A stretch of 35,396 bases of DNA from Rhizobium sp. Q54 (GCA_945861155.1 CAMATN010000043.1:1-35396), one strand, 5' to 3'. Positions 8,057-17,185 are shown, counted from the stretch's first letter. The notes: generated by a model from the letters alone, not told the origin. Program-made: numbers and translations.

Positions 8057-9649
8057 TCAGTGCCGGAAATGGCGGATGCCGGTGAACACCATCGCGATGC
8101 CGGCGGCATCGGCGGCGGCGATGATTTCGCCGTCACGGCGCGACCCGCCGGGCTGGATCGCCGCGGTGGCGCCGGCCGTGATCGCCGCTTCGAGCCCGTC
8201 GGCGAACGGGTAGAACGCGTCCGAGGCGACGACCGAGCCGCGCGTCGCGGGTTCCGGCCAGCCGGCATTGGCGGCGGTTTCGGCGGCCTTTTGGGCGGCG
8301 ATGCGGACGCTGTCGACCCGGCTCATCTGCCCGGCGCCGATGCCGACCGTGGCGCCGCCCTTGGCGAAAACGATCGCATTCGACTTGACGTGCTTGGCGA
8401 CCGTGTCGGCGAACAAGAGATCGGCGATCTCCGCCTCGCTGGGGCCTCGCCTGGTGACGACCGTGAGCATGTCCCGCCCCGCCGAGACCCGGTCGCGTTC
8501 CTGCACCAGCAGCCCACCGGCAACCGAGCGCAAGGTCCAGCCGGCCGCCTTCGGGTCGGGCAGGCCGCCGGTCAGTAGGAGGCGCAGCGCGCCCTTGCGC
8601 GCGAGCACTTCCTGGGCGGCCGGCTCCGCCTCCGGCGCGATGATCGCCTCGACGAAGATCTGGGCGATCGCCTCGGCGGTCGCCGCGTCGAGCGGGCGGT
8701 TCAGCGCGACGATGCCGCCAAAGGCGCTGACCGGATCGCAGGCGAGCGCTTTCGTCCAGGCATCGCGCAGGCTGTCGCCGATCGCGGCGCCGCACGGGTT
8801 GGCGTGCTTGACGATCGCGACCGCCGGCCCGGCGAATTCGGCGACCAGTTCGAAGGCCGCGTCGGTATCGGCGTAATTGTTGTAGGACAGCTCCTTGCCC
8901 TGCACCTGCCGCGCCGTCGCGACCCCGGCGCGGCTGTCGTCGGTGCGGTAGAAGGCACCTTCCTGATGCGGGTTCTCGCCATAGCGGGTCTGCTCGGCTA
9001 GGCGGGCGGCGATCGTCAGAGTCTCGGGAAAGGCGAGCCCCGCGTCGCGGGCGAACCACGCCGCGATCGCCGCATCATAGGAGGCGGTCAGCGCATAGGC
9101 CTTGCGCGCGAGTGTTTGGCGCGAGGCGAGGCCAACTTCACCCGACATCGCGATCTCGGCCAGCACGGTTTCGTAATCGGCCGGGTCGGTGACGACGGTC
9201 ACGAACTCATGATTCTTCGCCGCAGCCCGGATCAATGCCACGCCGCCGATGTCGATGTTCTCGATGCACTCCTCGCGCCCGGCGCCCGAAGAGACCGTTT
9301 CGGCGAACGGGTAGAGATTGCACACCAGGAGGTCGATCTCGGCGATGCCGTGCGCGGCGAGCGCCGCCAGATGGTCGGGCCGGTCGCGCCGCGCCAGGAG
9401 CCCGCCATGCACCGCCGGGTGCAGCGTCTTGACCCTGCCGTCGAGCATCTCGGGAAAGCCGGTCAGCGCGGCGATTTCGGTCACCGGCACCCCGGCCTCG
9501 GCGAGCGTGCGGGCCGAACCGCCGGTCGAGACCAGCGCGACGCCGCGTCCCGCCAGCGCGCGCGCGAACGGCACCAGCCCCGATTTGTCGCTGACCGAGA
9601 TCAGCGCCCGGCGGATCGCCCGGGGGATCGGTCGCGGCACGGCGGTCAT
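8057..9649 (-). CDS. purH: Bifunctional AICAR formyltransferase/IMP cyclohydrolase PurH
   Basis: The 530-residue enzyme catalyses the last two steps of de novo IMP synthesis in the cytoplasm. The N-terminal cyclohydrolase domain shows SVSDKSG at 18-24, STGG at 41-44, [13 protein letters not shown] at 71-83 and NLYPF at 111-115. The C-terminal transformylase domain shows RYGENPHQ at 222-229 and the catalytic K281-H282 in KHANPCG. The ATG at 9649 is preceded by AGGAGG at the usual distance; an upstream in-frame start at 9706 has no such support. It lies in a minus-strand series after the methyltransferase, GT4 and heparinase genes. In many alphaproteobacteria purH is close to rsmB and a heparinase-like gene, as here. 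Confidence 0.97.
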   Translation of the reverse strand: MTAVPRPIPRAIRRALISVSDKSGLVPFARALAGRGVALVSTGGSARTLAEAGVPVTEIAALTGFPEMLDGRVKTLHPAVHGGLLARRDRPDHLAALAAHGIAEIDLLVCNLYPFAETVSSGAGREECIENIDIGGVALIRAAAKNHEFVTVVTDPADYETVLAEIAMSGEVGLASRQTLARKAYALTASYDAAIAAWFARDAGLAFPETLTIAARLAEQTRYGENPHQEGAFYRTDDSRAGVATARQVQGKELSYNNYADTDAAFELVAEFAGPAVAIVKHANPCGAAIGDSLRDAWTKALACDPVSAFGGIVALNRPLDAATAEAIAQIFVEAIIAPEAEPAAQEVLARKGALRLLLTGGLPDPKAAGWTLRSVAGGLLVQERDRVSAGRDMLTVVTRRGPSEAEIADLLFADTVAKHVKSNAIVFAKGGATVGIGAGQMSRVDSVRIAAQKAAETAANAGWPEPATRGSVVASDAFYPFADGLEAAITAGATAAIQPGGSRRDGEIIAAADAAGIAMVFTGIRHFRH

Positions 9650-9695
9650 GCAACCTCCTGCAAGCGGTAACAGGGGCGGTATAGGCCGCCTCCCG

Positions 9696-10322
9696 CTATC
9701 CGGCAAGCGCGGGCACTCGCGCCGAAATCAGCTTGATTAGATCGTCGAACACAAAGCGCGACCCGATCAGTTCGAGCCCGGCCTCGGGGACATGCACCTC
9801 GGTATTGCGGTCGAAGCTGGCGCCATAGGCCCACGCGACCCAGGGCTCCCAGATTCGTGTGACGACACTCCGCATGGTCCCGGTCGGGCGCACATATTCC
9901 AACAGACGGATCGGCCCGCCCGGCTTGACCACCCGGCCCAGCTCGCGCAAGACGGGCGCCTGCAGCGCGTCGGGCAGCACGCAGAACAGAAACGTCGCGA
10001 CCGCGGCATCGAACGAGGCGTCCGGCAGATCGAGCGACGCGACGTCCATGGGGCGCAGCTCGACCGGGGCGGTCGCCTCGGCGCGGCGGCGCTCGGCGCG
10101 GCGCAGCATGGCCGGGCTGAGATCGATGCCGAGCACCATCGCGCCAGCGGGATAGAACGGGAAATTCCGCCCGGTGCCCACCCCGGCATCGAGGATATGG
10201 CCGGACAGACCCTCGAACAGCAGCGGGCGAATTCGCCGGTAACGCCGCTGCTCGAACGGAAGGTCGAGCAGATCGTAGAGCGGCGCTATCCGCTGATATC
10301 GAGCGAAATTGGCTGATGCCAA
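9696..10322 (-). CDS. Class I SAM-dependent methyltransferase (UbiE/PmtA-like)
   Basis: The 208-residue protein has the Rossmann methyltransferase order. [18 protein letters not shown] at 7-24 is the helix before motif [10 protein letters not shown] at 45-53 is motif I, and GIDLSPAML at 65-73 is motif II. The later [19 protein letters not shown] is the post-motif region. The pattern resembles the UbiE/COQ5 and phosphatidylethanolamine N-methyltransferase groups; the acceptor is unknown. The TTG start at 10322 follows AGGAGA by 6 nt and places the N-terminus where the family usually begins; longer in-frame starts would overlap the GT4 gene. It is 16 nt after the GT4 gene, so co-expression is likely. 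Confidence 0.8.
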   Translation of the reverse strand: MASANFARYQRIAPLYDLLDLPFEQRRYRRIRPLLFEGLSGHILDAGVGTGRNFPFYPAGAMVLGIDLSPAMLRRAERRRAEATAPVELRPMDVASLDLPDASFDAAVATFLFCVLPDALQAPVLRELGRVVKPGGPIRLLEYVRPTGTMRSVVTRIWEPWVAWAYGASFDRNTEVHVPEAGLELIGSRFVFDDLIKLISARVPALAG

Positions 10323-10338
10323 GCGCGTTCTCCTGAAA

Positions 10339-11352
10339 TCAGGCAGGTCCGGGGCGCCGCCTGCCGGCGAGGCTCGCGAGCAGGGCCAGCACCACCGCCG
10401 TGGCGATGGCAAGGGCGGCGATGCCCCAGCCGTTTTCCGCCGCCCAGCCGCAACCGATCAGCACCAAATTGGCGGCGATCACCCGCCGCACAACAGCTTC
10501 ATGGCTCGACCCGCGCTGCACCGCGTGCTGGTAGAAATGCTGACGGTGCGGCTGCCAGACCCGCTCGCCGCGCGCCAGGCGGCGCAGCAGCGTGATTGTC
10601 GCATCGGCGAGGAAATACAGCGGCAGGATCAGCGCGATTTTCCAGTGCCCGCGCGCCGCCACATCGAGCAGCAGAAAACCGAGCAGGTAACCGAGCGGCA
10701 CGCTGCCGACATCGCCGAGGAAGATCCGGGCCGGCGCCCAGTTCCACACCAGAAAACCGAGCGATGCGGCGGCGACGCTGGCGGCGAGCGCGGCGAAACC
10801 GGGCTCGCCGCCGGCTCCGACCCCGGCGAACAGCGCCAGGCCGAGACCGATTGCCGCCGCCTCGCTGCCCGCGAGCCCGTCGATGCCGTCCATGAAGTTG
10901 AACAGGTTGACGAACCACACCCACAACAGCGCCACGGCGATCGCGTCGAGCGCAGGCGGCAGCCAGCCCTGGAACACCGACCCGGCCGGCATCAGCGTGA
11001 CCATGCCAAGTGCGACGGCGCCGAACTGCACCAAGAGCCGCGTCGCCGGCGGCAGGCCGCGACGGTCGTCTTGCCACGAGATCGCCGCGAGCAGCGCCGC
11101 CCCGCCCAGCGCCGCCAACAGACCCGGCCTGGCCGCGCCGATCGCGATCAGCGCGAGCCACGCCACGAGGACCGCGGCGACGACCGCGATGCCGCCGCCG
11201 CGCGGGGTCGGCGCCTGATGCAGCGAGCGCTCGTTCGGCCGGTCGAGCACCGCGGCGCGGCGCAACAGCGGGATCAGCGCGCGCGTGCCGAGCCAGGCGA
11301 TCAGGCCGGCTGCCGCGACAATCGCCGCCAGAAACAACGGATGTGTCATCAA
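10339..11352 (-). CDS. Glycosyltransferase family 4 / polyprenyl-phosphate sugar-1-phosphate transferase (MraY/WecA superfamily)
   Basis: The 337-residue, multi-membrane-segment protein carries the superfamily motifs: D95-D96 (WQDDRRG), NFMDGIDGL at 142-150 with D145 and D148, FLGDVGS at 201-207, and PHRQH at 258-262 on a cytoplasmic loop. Such enzymes move a sugar-1-phosphate from a UDP-sugar to undecaprenyl phosphate to start O-antigen, capsule or similar glycans. The combination resembles WecA/WbpL rather than MraY. It starts at ATG 11352. It lies between the heparinase-like gene and the methyltransferase, separated from the former by a repeat element. The neighbours hint at an envelope polysaccharide role. 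Confidence 0.88.
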   Translation of the reverse strand: MMTHPLFLAAIVAAAGLIAWLGTRALIPLLRRAAVLDRPNERSLHQAPTPRGGGIAVVAAVLVAWLALIAIGAARPGLLAALGGAALLAAISWQDDRRGLPPATRLLVQFGAVALGMVTLMPAGSVFQGWLPPALDAIAVALLWVWFVNLFNFMDGIDGLAGSEAAAIGLGLALFAGVGAGGEPGFAALAASVAAASLGFLVWNWAPARIFLGDVGSVPLGYLLGFLLLDVAARGHWKIALILPLYFLADATITLLRRLARGERVWQPHRQHFYQHAVQRGSSHEAVVRRVIAANLVLIGCGWAAENGWGIAALAIATAVVLALLASLAGRRRPGPA

Positions 11353-11360
11353 TTCAAACT

Positions 11361-11439
11361 GTCGTCCCGGCGAAGCCGGGACCCATCCATCCGCTTCCCG
11401 AGCGGCTGACCAACGGGTCCCGGCCTTAGCCGGGACGAC
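11361..11439. repeat. Intergenic double-hairpin repeat, family B, copy 1
   Basis: The left arm 11361-11385 and right arm 11415-11439 are inverted copies with a 29-nt spacer. Each arm contains its own hairpin, TCCCGGC...GCCGGGA, with loop GAA on the left and CTTA on the right. The outer ends GTCG and CGAC are complementary. A close relative occurs between nuoF and nuoG (21599-21678). It occupies the gap between the heparinase-like gene and the GT4 gene. Confidence 0.8.
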
Positions 11440-11485
11440 AACTCTACGCAGTCGAGGTCATCACCGGAACCCGGGAAGCGCCGCC

Positions 11486-13249
11486 CTACGCTCCGTCATC
11501 GGCGCCTTCTTCCGTCGGCCTCGGCTCAGAAATCGGCACCTCCGGCTCGGGCACATTCGACTCGCGCCGGAGCGCCCAGCGCACCGAGGCGCCGCTCGGC
11601 CCGGTTATGCCGCTCAGCACGATCTGCTGGGTCTTGCGCAATCCGCCGGACCCGAGATAGACGCTCTCGCCGAGGCTCATCGCGGCGCCCGCCGCGCGCA
11701 GCCGCCACCGCGCGCCGCTCGGCAGCAGCAGCAGCGCGCCGCCGCCGCCGGTCTCGACCAGCGAGGCCGCGACCGCCGGATGCAGGTGGAAACGCACCGC
11801 GAACTCGGCGCCGGAGCGGCCGGTCAGCTTGTCCTCGCCGCGCAGGTCGTCGCCGTCCGCCGCCAGATACAGTTCGCGCGAATAGGTCACGCCGAAGCGC
11901 GGGCGATAGCCGTCATGGGTCGCGGCGATCCATTGGTGCCCGCCGTCCTCGGCCCGCTCGCAGCGCACCGAGGCGGGCGCCCGGCCAAGCCCACCGTCGG
12001 CCTCGATCTCGACCGCGTTGGTGTCGCCGACGACCAGCACCGAATGCGCCGCGCTCGACCGCGCCACAAGCCGCCACGCCGGGTTCGCGCCGCGATAGCC
12101 GCCGCAATTGACGATGATCCGCTCGCGCCCCTGGCTCAGCTCGAAGGACAGGGTTCCGGCATGCGCCTCACCGTCGAAGCCGTGCGGCGGCGGCTTGCCG
12201 GTATCGGCGACAACCAGGCTCTGCCCGGCCTGCAATCGCTGAAAGCCCAAATGCGGCGCTTGCGAGGGGGCGGGGCCCCGCGTCTCCGACCGGGTCAGGG
12301 CGAGATCGACGACGACCCCATCCTCCTCGACCGAGTTGTTGAACAGCGCGAGGCGGCGGTCGCCATGGCGAAAAAACCGCAGCATCGGCGCCATGCGCTC
12401 GATCGCCTGCTGCAGTGGCGCGGGAATTTCGACCTTGCCGGCACGCAACGCGGCCCGAGCATCGATCAGGTCGCGCAGCACCGCCAGCTGGACCGCCGGA
12501 CTGCGGCTGCGATGACCGCCATCGGGCAGCACCTGGATCGGCAGCGCGCGCTCGAGCGCGCGCATTGCGCGGGCGATCCGTTGCTGCGAGCCGCCGAGCG
12601 CGACGAGCCCGCCGAGGAGGCCCTTCAACGCGCGCAGCCGGGCGGCGCCCGCCAGTTCCCAGGCGGCGGTGCGCCCGAGATGGCGCAGCTGTCGCGCGAT
12701 GCTCGCCAGCATCGCCCGGCGCAACGCGCGGTCGGCTTCGCGGCCGGCGATTTCCTCGAAATGCACGATCCAGGCAAAGACCCGCGTCGCAACGACATCG
12801 GATCGCCACGCGACCGGGTGCCATGCGGCGTTCTCGTCGAGCCAGCTTTGGACCAGCGCCCGCGCCGGATCGCGCGACGCGGCGCCGACGCTGATCAGAT
12901 CGGCGAGCCAGCCGAACCCGTGCCAGCTCGCCAGCCATTCCGGTCCGGCGCCCGCCGGGAACCACGCCGGGACCGGGTCGCGCACAAGCTCTCCGGCGAA
13001 TTCGATATCGCCGGCGAGGATCGCGGCGCCCCGGGCGGCATCGCCCGGCCAACGCTCGTTGAGCCGCACCGTCAGATCCGCCGGCGCCGGACCGATCAGC
13101 GTGTGGCGATAAAACGGCCCGGCCGTCAGCAGGCGCCACGCCGCGCGCCGCAACCGGGTCAACAGATCCGGCAGCTCACCGCCGGAGGGTGCGCCTTGCG
13201 CCAGGACGCCTCGTGACAAACGACCGCGGCGGAGCGGGACCGATTTCAT
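11486..13249 (-). CDS. Heparinase II/III family protein
   Basis: The 587-residue protein has the family plan: an alpha-helical toroid in the N-terminal half (WLASWHGFGWLADLISVG, then FAWIVHFEEIAG) and a beta-sandwich C-terminal half. The LPDGGHRSRSPAVQLAVLRD segment matches the active-site region in which a Tyr/His/Asn set acts in uronate polysaccharide lyases. NCGGYRG is the start of the heparinase II/III-like domain proper. No export signal is evident. Alphaproteobacterial members next to rsmB and purH are conserved but their substrate is unknown. ATG 13249 is chosen; the open frame extends to 13366 with a low-quality N-terminus, so the exact start is uncertain. Confidence 0.85.
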   Translation of the reverse strand: MKSVPLRRGRLSRGVLAQGAPSGGELPDLLTRLRRAAWRLLTAGPFYRHTLIGPAPADLTVRLNERWPGDAARGAAILAGDIEFAGELVRDPVPAWFPAGAGPEWLASWHGFGWLADLISVGAASRDPARALVQSWLDENAAWHPVAWRSDVVATRVFAWIVHFEEIAGREADRALRRAMLASIARQLRHLGRTAAWELAGAARLRALKGLLGGLVALGGSQQRIARAMRALERALPIQVLPDGGHRSRSPAVQLAVLRDLIDARAALRAGKVEIPAPLQQAIERMAPMLRFFRHGDRRLALFNNSVEEDGVVVDLALTRSETRGPAPSQAPHLGFQRLQAGQSLVVADTGKPPPHGFDGEAHAGTLSFELSQGRERIIVNCGGYRGANPAWRLVARSSAAHSVLVVGDTNAVEIEADGGLGRAPASVRCERAEDGGHQWIAATHDGYRPRFGVTYSRELYLAADGDDLRGEDKLTGRSGAEFAVRFHLHPAVAASLVETGGGGALLLLPSGARWRLRAAGAAMSLGESVYLGSGGLRKTQQIVLSGITGPSGASVRWALRRESNVPEPEVPISEPRPTEEGADDGA

Positions 13250-13426
13250 CGGGGCGACGCCGCCTTCGCTGCGCCCGCAAAAACGGCCGCCCGGCGGAAG
13301 CCCCGGACGGCTTGTCCGGCGGTTGCATCCATCCCGCTTCGTAACAAGGAACGGGACCGCCCGCAAGCAAGGCCCGGCAAGGTCGAGGCCGCCCGGCCCG
13401 CGATCGGTCCCGAACGGGCGGCGCGG

Positions 13427-14803
13427 CTAGCCCGGCGGCGAATCAGCCGGCGAATCAGGTCCACTCGCGCCGAGCTTGACCAGGCGCGCGGCATAGAAGC
13501 CGTCGACGCCGTCATATTCGGCCAGATGGCAGGGCAGCGTGCGCAGATCGCCAACCGGCGTCACCCAGTCGGGGGCGCCGATATCGTCGGCGCCGATCTC
13601 GTCGCGGCCGATCGGCCGACGCTCGACCGGCGCGCCCGAGCGCAGCAGCGCCTCGACCCGCTCCGGTCCCTCCTCCGGCTCCAACGAGCAGGTGCAATAG
13701 ACCAGTATCCCGCCGGGGCGCAAAATATCGACCGCCGCGCGCAGCAGGTTTTCCTGCACCACCGCGAGGCGGGCAACATCCTCGGGTTGCTTCAGATGCG
13801 GCACGTCCGGGTGGCGGCGGATCGCGCCGGTCGCGGTGCACGGCGCGTCGAGCAGCACGGCGTCGACGGGCTGCTCGGGGCGCCAGGTCAACGCATCGGC
13901 GGCAATCGCCGAAACCGGCAGCCCAAGGCGTTTCAAATTGGTCACGAGGCGGTCGAGACGCCGGCTCGACCGGTCGATCGCGGTGACCCGCGCGCCGGCG
14001 CTCGCGAGCTGCGCGGTCTTGCCGCCCGGCGCCGCGCACAGATCGACGATGTCGCGTCCGGCGACGGTTTCGAACAGGCGCACCGGCAGCGCCGCGGCGG
14101 CATCCTGGATCCACCAGGCGCCCTCGGCGTATCCCGGCAGGCTCGCCACCGAGCCGCCCGCCGTGCGGCGCAGCGACCCGGTCGGCAGCTTCATCGCCTG
14201 AAGTTTCTCGCACCACGATCCGTCATCGTCCCGCAGCGTCACGTCGAGCGGCGCTTCCTTCAAATGGGCGGTGGCGATGGCAAGGGTGCGCTCGGCGCCA
14301 TAGGCGCGGCTCCACGATTGCCACAGCCAATCGGGCGTGTTGAGGCGCGCGGCGTCCTGTTGTTCGACCCGCTCGGCGCCCTCGACGCTGAGGCGCCGCA
14401 GCACCGCGTTGACCAGGCCCTTATGGGTCAGAAATCCCCGGACATGGGCGAGATCGACGCTGGTCGCGACCGCGGCGTGCGGCGGGGTGCGCAGGAACAG
14501 CAGCTGGGCGATGCCGAGGCGCAGGATGTCGTGAATGATTGCGGCGCGCGGCGCCAGCGGCGTGTTCAGGCAATCGGCGATCAGCGCGTCGATCTGGCCG
14601 AGCCGGCGCAGCAGCGTCGCGACCAGCAATCGGGCGAAAGCGCGGTCGCGGGCCGCCAGCTCGGCCATCGCAGGATGGTCCTCGATCGCGTCGTCGAGCG
14701 GCCGTTTTCGGCGCAAGACCGCACCGACAAGATCGAGCGCCACCTGGCGCGCCGTCGGAACCGATGAGGCCAAGGTTCTGTCGTAAAGTTCTGCTGCTGT
14801 CAT
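13427..14803 (-). CDS. rsmB: 16S rRNA m5C967 methyltransferase RsmB family (Sun/Fmu)
   Basis: The 458-residue protein has an N-terminal NusB-like helical domain (about 15-140, with HDILRLGIAQLLFL) and a C-terminal Rossmann methyltransferase. DLCAAPGGKTAQLAS at 254-268 binds SAM, DAPCTATGAIRRHPD at 319-333 holds Cys322 (motif IV), and VYCTCSLEPEEG at 368-379 holds Cys372, the nucleophile position of m5C methyltransferases. It methylates C967 of 16S rRNA in E. coli; here it may be RsmB or a close NOL1/NOP2/Sun relative. ATG 14803 opens the conserved N-terminus; only a weak ribosome site precedes it. It is divergent from the DUF1674 gene. Confidence 0.92.
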   Translation of the reverse strand: MTAAELYDRTLASSVPTARQVALDLVGAVLRRKRPLDDAIEDHPAMAELAARDRAFARLLVATLLRRLGQIDALIADCLNTPLAPRAAIIHDILRLGIAQLLFLRTPPHAAVATSVDLAHVRGFLTHKGLVNAVLRRLSVEGAERVEQQDAARLNTPDWLWQSWSRAYGAERTLAIATAHLKEAPLDVTLRDDDGSWCEKLQAMKLPTGSLRRTAGGSVASLPGYAEGAWWIQDAAAALPVRLFETVAGRDIVDLCAAPGGKTAQLASAGARVTAIDRSSRRLDRLVTNLKRLGLPVSAIAADALTWRPEQPVDAVLLDAPCTATGAIRRHPDVPHLKQPEDVARLAVVQENLLRAAVDILRPGGILVYCTCSLEPEEGPERVEALLRSGAPVERRPIGRDEIGADDIGAPDWVTPVGDLRTLPCHLAEYDGVDGFYAARLVKLGASGPDSPADSPPG

Positions 14804-14967
14804 GTGCCAAAAGCTTTTATCGGGACCGAGGTTGCACGCGCAAACGCCTGCTGGCAAGGATCGTTCCGGCATCGGGCCGCCAGCGGGCCGGGCATCGGCG
14901 CTGGCTCGCCGGCGGACGTCGCGCCTCGACGGTTGAGCCTGGCGCGAACCCGAGCCATATTCTCGTC

Positions 14968-15177
14968 ATGCCTGAAAAACAGCTCGATCAGCCCAAAACC
15001 CCGTCCAAACCCCGGGTCCAATCGCAGCCGGGTGACAAGCCGGTGGTCGACGAGATCGTCGATAAGCCGGCGGTCGACAAGCCGGTGGCGCAGCCGCGGG
15101 AAATCGGCGGTCCCAAGGGACCCGAACCGACCCGTTACGGCGATTGGGAAGTCAACGGGCGATGCACCGATTTCTGA
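14968..15177 (+). CDS. DUF1674 / SDHAF4-type small protein
   Basis: The 69-residue protein ends with EIGGPKGPEPTRYGDWEVNG and RCTDF, the invariant C-terminal signature of the DUF1674 family. The mitochondrial member SDHAF4/Sdh8 helps flavinylated SdhA join succinate dehydrogenase, so a role in complex II assembly is inferred. The N-terminal half is low-complexity and rich in Lys, Pro, Val and Asp, with an irregular DKPVVDE / DKPAVDKPV repeat. The ATG at 14968 is the only sensible start. No sdh genes are in the window. In other alphaproteobacteria this gene is often next to rsmB, as here. A family A repeat follows about 60 nt after its stop. Confidence 0.85.
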   Translation: MPEKQLDQPKTPSKPRVQSQPGDKPVVDEIVDKPAVDKPVAQPREIGGPKGPEPTRYGDWEVNGRCTDF

Positions 15178-15238
15178 GCCGATTCGTCTAACCAGCATTG
15201 GCCTGGACACGGTTGCTCCCTGTTGGGACTGCCGGACA

Positions 15239-15334
15239 CCCCCACCCCACCCCTCCCCCGCTTGCGGGGGAGGGAGTTCGGCGGAGCCCCGGACACCCCC
15301 TCCCCCGCAAGCGGGGGAGGGGTGGGGTGGGGGG
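15239..15334. repeat. Intergenic double-hairpin repeat, family A, copy 2
   Basis: It has the same plan as 4335-4431. The palindromes CCCTCCCCCGC-TT-GCGGGGGAGGG at 15251-15274 and its AA-centred inverse at 15298-15321 are separated by 23 nt. The outer CCCCCACCCCAC and GTGGGGTGGGGG flanks pair. It fills the gap between the convergent DUF1674 gene and the selenoprotein gene, where it could also stop transcription, but there is no T-tract. Confidence 0.85.
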
Positions 15335-15354
15335 CTGTCGGATACGAAAGCTGC

Positions 15355-16569
15355 TTAGCCGGCGAGACGCAGAGCCGGGACCAGGAACATGCCGGCGATC
15401 TGCTTGGCGCGCTCGTCCTCACCGGCCACCAGCCGGCGCCGCAATTCGTGGATCGCCGCGCCGGTCGCGGTCTCGTTCCACAGCCAGTCGCCGAGCTGCC
15501 GGCTTGACGGACTGCCGCCGCCCGCGAGCGCCGCTTCTAAGGCGTAGGCCTTAAGGTCGTCGATCGCGAACCGCAGGCACAGGATCGGCGACAGGTCGGG
15601 CACCGGGCTCGGCGGCGCGTTGCCGGTCGAGGTGCCGCGCAGCCAGGCGGCGACGTATTCGCCGCAGGCGGCCGGCGCCAGAGTGCTGAGGCCGACCGTG
15701 CTGCGGCCGCGCGCGGTGCACGACGCGGCGTAGGCGGACGCCAGTTCCCACAACTCGGCCTGGACGGCGTCGGCAAGCGCTTCCGCCTCTCCATCGCGGT
15801 ATGCGCCCGCCTCGATCGGCGGTCGCCAGCCCGGATCGGGGGTCTCGCGCGGGTCGTCCGCCGGGAAATCGGTGAGCAGCACCGGCCCGGCGCCCGATTC
15901 CAGCAGGCCCAGCGCGGCGCGGATCACCCCGGTCTGAAACGCCGGGTCGCTCGGCGGCCCGAACGGTCGGCCTAGCTCGAACGGCACCCACAGCGCGCGC
16001 GGCGGCCGGGTGCGCTCGGCTTGCGGGCGCACCAGCGCGATCGCGACGGTCGCGATGCCTTCTTCCTCGATCAAATGCCCGAGCGCGCTCACGGCGCGCG
16101 TGCAGAGCGGTCAAACCGGCGGAAGGATGACCCCGTCGACGCCGTCCCGGCGCAAATTTCCGGCGACCTCGCGCGCCGCGTTTTCCATCTCGGCCGGATC
16201 GGTGGCGCCCATGAACGAATAATGGTTCGCCGCGACCGAGCCGATCGCCCCCATGGCCACGAGTTCGTTGAGCCGGTCGAGCGGGAACACGACATTCCAG
16301 TCTTCCTGGAAACCGGTACGGTCGAAATTGATCGAGATGTGGCTGCACAAGAGTTCGTTGGCCGGGGTCGTCGCCGGAATGACCCGGTAATCCGCCTCGC
16401 GTCCGCGGAACGGCCGCTCGCCGCGCCGGACCAGCCCGGCCGATGACACGATCGCGATACGGCGGGCGGCGAGCGGCGGGCCCTCGACCCATGGCGTCGT
16501 CGTGAAATCCGGGCATTCGAGCGCGCCGTAGCGCTCGGCCTGGGCGGGCGGAAGTCGATCGAGCCGCAT
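15355..16569 (-). CDS. PrdB/GrdB-like selenoprotein (glycine/sarcosine/betaine/D-proline reductase selenoprotein B family) with in-frame UGA
   Basis: From ATG 16569 the frame reads MRLDRLPPAQAERYGALECP through SINFDRTGFQEDWNVVFPLD and GVDGVILPPV, then meets TGA at 16113-16111. It continues in the same frame with PLCTRAVSALGHLIEEEGIA and on to a TAG stop at 15357-15355. With the TGA read as selenocysteine the product has 404 residues and a redox motif U153-P-L-C156, the position of the catalytic Sec in PrdB and GrdB. VLLTDFPADDPRETPDPGW and RALWVPFELGRPFG lie in the C-terminal part. In clostridia these proteins are reductase subunits; in proteobacteria the role of homologues is unknown. A hairpin just after the TGA fits a bacterial SECIS. 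It stands alone, with no reductase partners, and is divergent from tRNA-Asp. Confidence 0.85.
16083..16113 (-). promoter_or_regulatory. Candidate bacterial SECIS hairpin behind the in-frame UGA
   Basis: On the minus strand the UGA (16113-16111) is followed by 11 bases and then by a perfect six-base-pair stem GCGCGC/GCGCGC (16099-16094 with 16088-16083) closed by the five-base loop CGUGA. Bacterial SECIS hairpins that bind SelB lie directly after the UGA, with the apical stem-loop about 11 nt away and a GU in the loop; this one matches both. Additional weak CCG/CGG pairing could extend the base. This is a structural prediction only. Confidence 0.55.
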
Positions 16570-16666
16570 GGCATCGTCTCCGGGTTGTTCGGCGACAACA
16601 TTCCACGCCGGTACGGGGGCGAGTCAATCAGCGACCCGTAGGAAAGTGAGCCGCACGGGGAGTTGC

Positions 16667-16695
16667 TTGACACCCCTGGAGCGCCTAGGTAGGAG
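16667..16695 (+). promoter_or_regulatory. Putative sigma-70 promoter of tRNA-Asp (and perhaps the nuo operon)
   Basis: A perfect TTGACA lies at 16667-16672. After a 17-nt spacer, TAGGAG at 16690-16695 is a poor but usable -10 match. The mature tRNA begins 25 nt downstream of it. No other promoter-like sequence is obvious between the selenoprotein gene and nuoA, so transcription from here could continue into nuoA. Confidence 0.45.
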
Positions 16696-16719
16696 GTGGC
16701 GCCGCGATCGAGGGTTCGC

Positions 16720-16796
<77 letters not shown>

Positions 16797-16819
16797 TCGA
16801 TTGGACGGCGAGGTCGATA

Positions 16820-17185
16820 ATGCAAACCCTGCTCAGCGAGTACTTCCCGATCCTGGTGTTCCTGGTGATCGCCGGCGTGATCGCGGTCGCGATGATCGGC
16901 GCCTCGTTCGTGCTGGCCCGGCAGAACCCCAATTCCGAGAAGCTGTCGCCTTATGAATGCGGCTTCGAGCCGTTCGAGGATGCGCGGGTGCGCTTCGATG
17001 TGCGCTATTACCTGGTCGCGATCCTGTTCATCATCTTCGATCTCGAGGTTGCGTTCCTGTTCCCGTGGGCGGTCTCGCTCGGCGATATCGGGGTGTTCGG
17101 GTTCTGGTCGATGATCGTGTTTCTCGCGGTGTTGACGGTGGGCTTCGCCTACGAGTGGCGCAAAGGGGCGCTCGAATGGGAGTGA
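16820..17185 (+). CDS. nuoA: NADH-quinone oxidoreductase subunit A
   Basis: The 121-residue membrane protein has three hydrophobic segments: about 10-30 ([20 protein letters not shown]), about 63-85 and about 90-112. The family signature [20 protein letters not shown] covers about 41-60, and its cysteine loop contacts the quinone-site region of complex I. The ATG at 16820 has GAGG upstream. It is the first gene of the nuo operon, and its last codons overlap nuoB by 10 nt. It helps anchor the peripheral arm near subunits H and J. Length and sequence are ordinary. Confidence 0.97.
   Translation: MQTLLSEYFPILVFLVIAGVIAVAMIGASFVLARQNPNSEKLSPYECGFEPFEDARVRFDVRYYLVAILFIIFDLEVAFLFPWAVSLGDIGVFGFWSMIVFLAVLTVGFAYEWRKGALEWE

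Noticed and set aside
10309-13216. Long open frames on the plus strand opposite the GT4, heparinase-like and rsmB genes
   Set aside because: They are Arg/Gln/His/Pro-rich with no domain motifs. The minus-strand genes have clear family motifs, so these are antisense shadows in GC-rich DNA.
15355-16092. A separate 245-residue gene starting at GTG 16092
   Set aside because: It is in phase with the upstream frame across a TGA, has no ribosome site and lacks the N-terminal half of the family. The selenocysteine reading explains both pieces.
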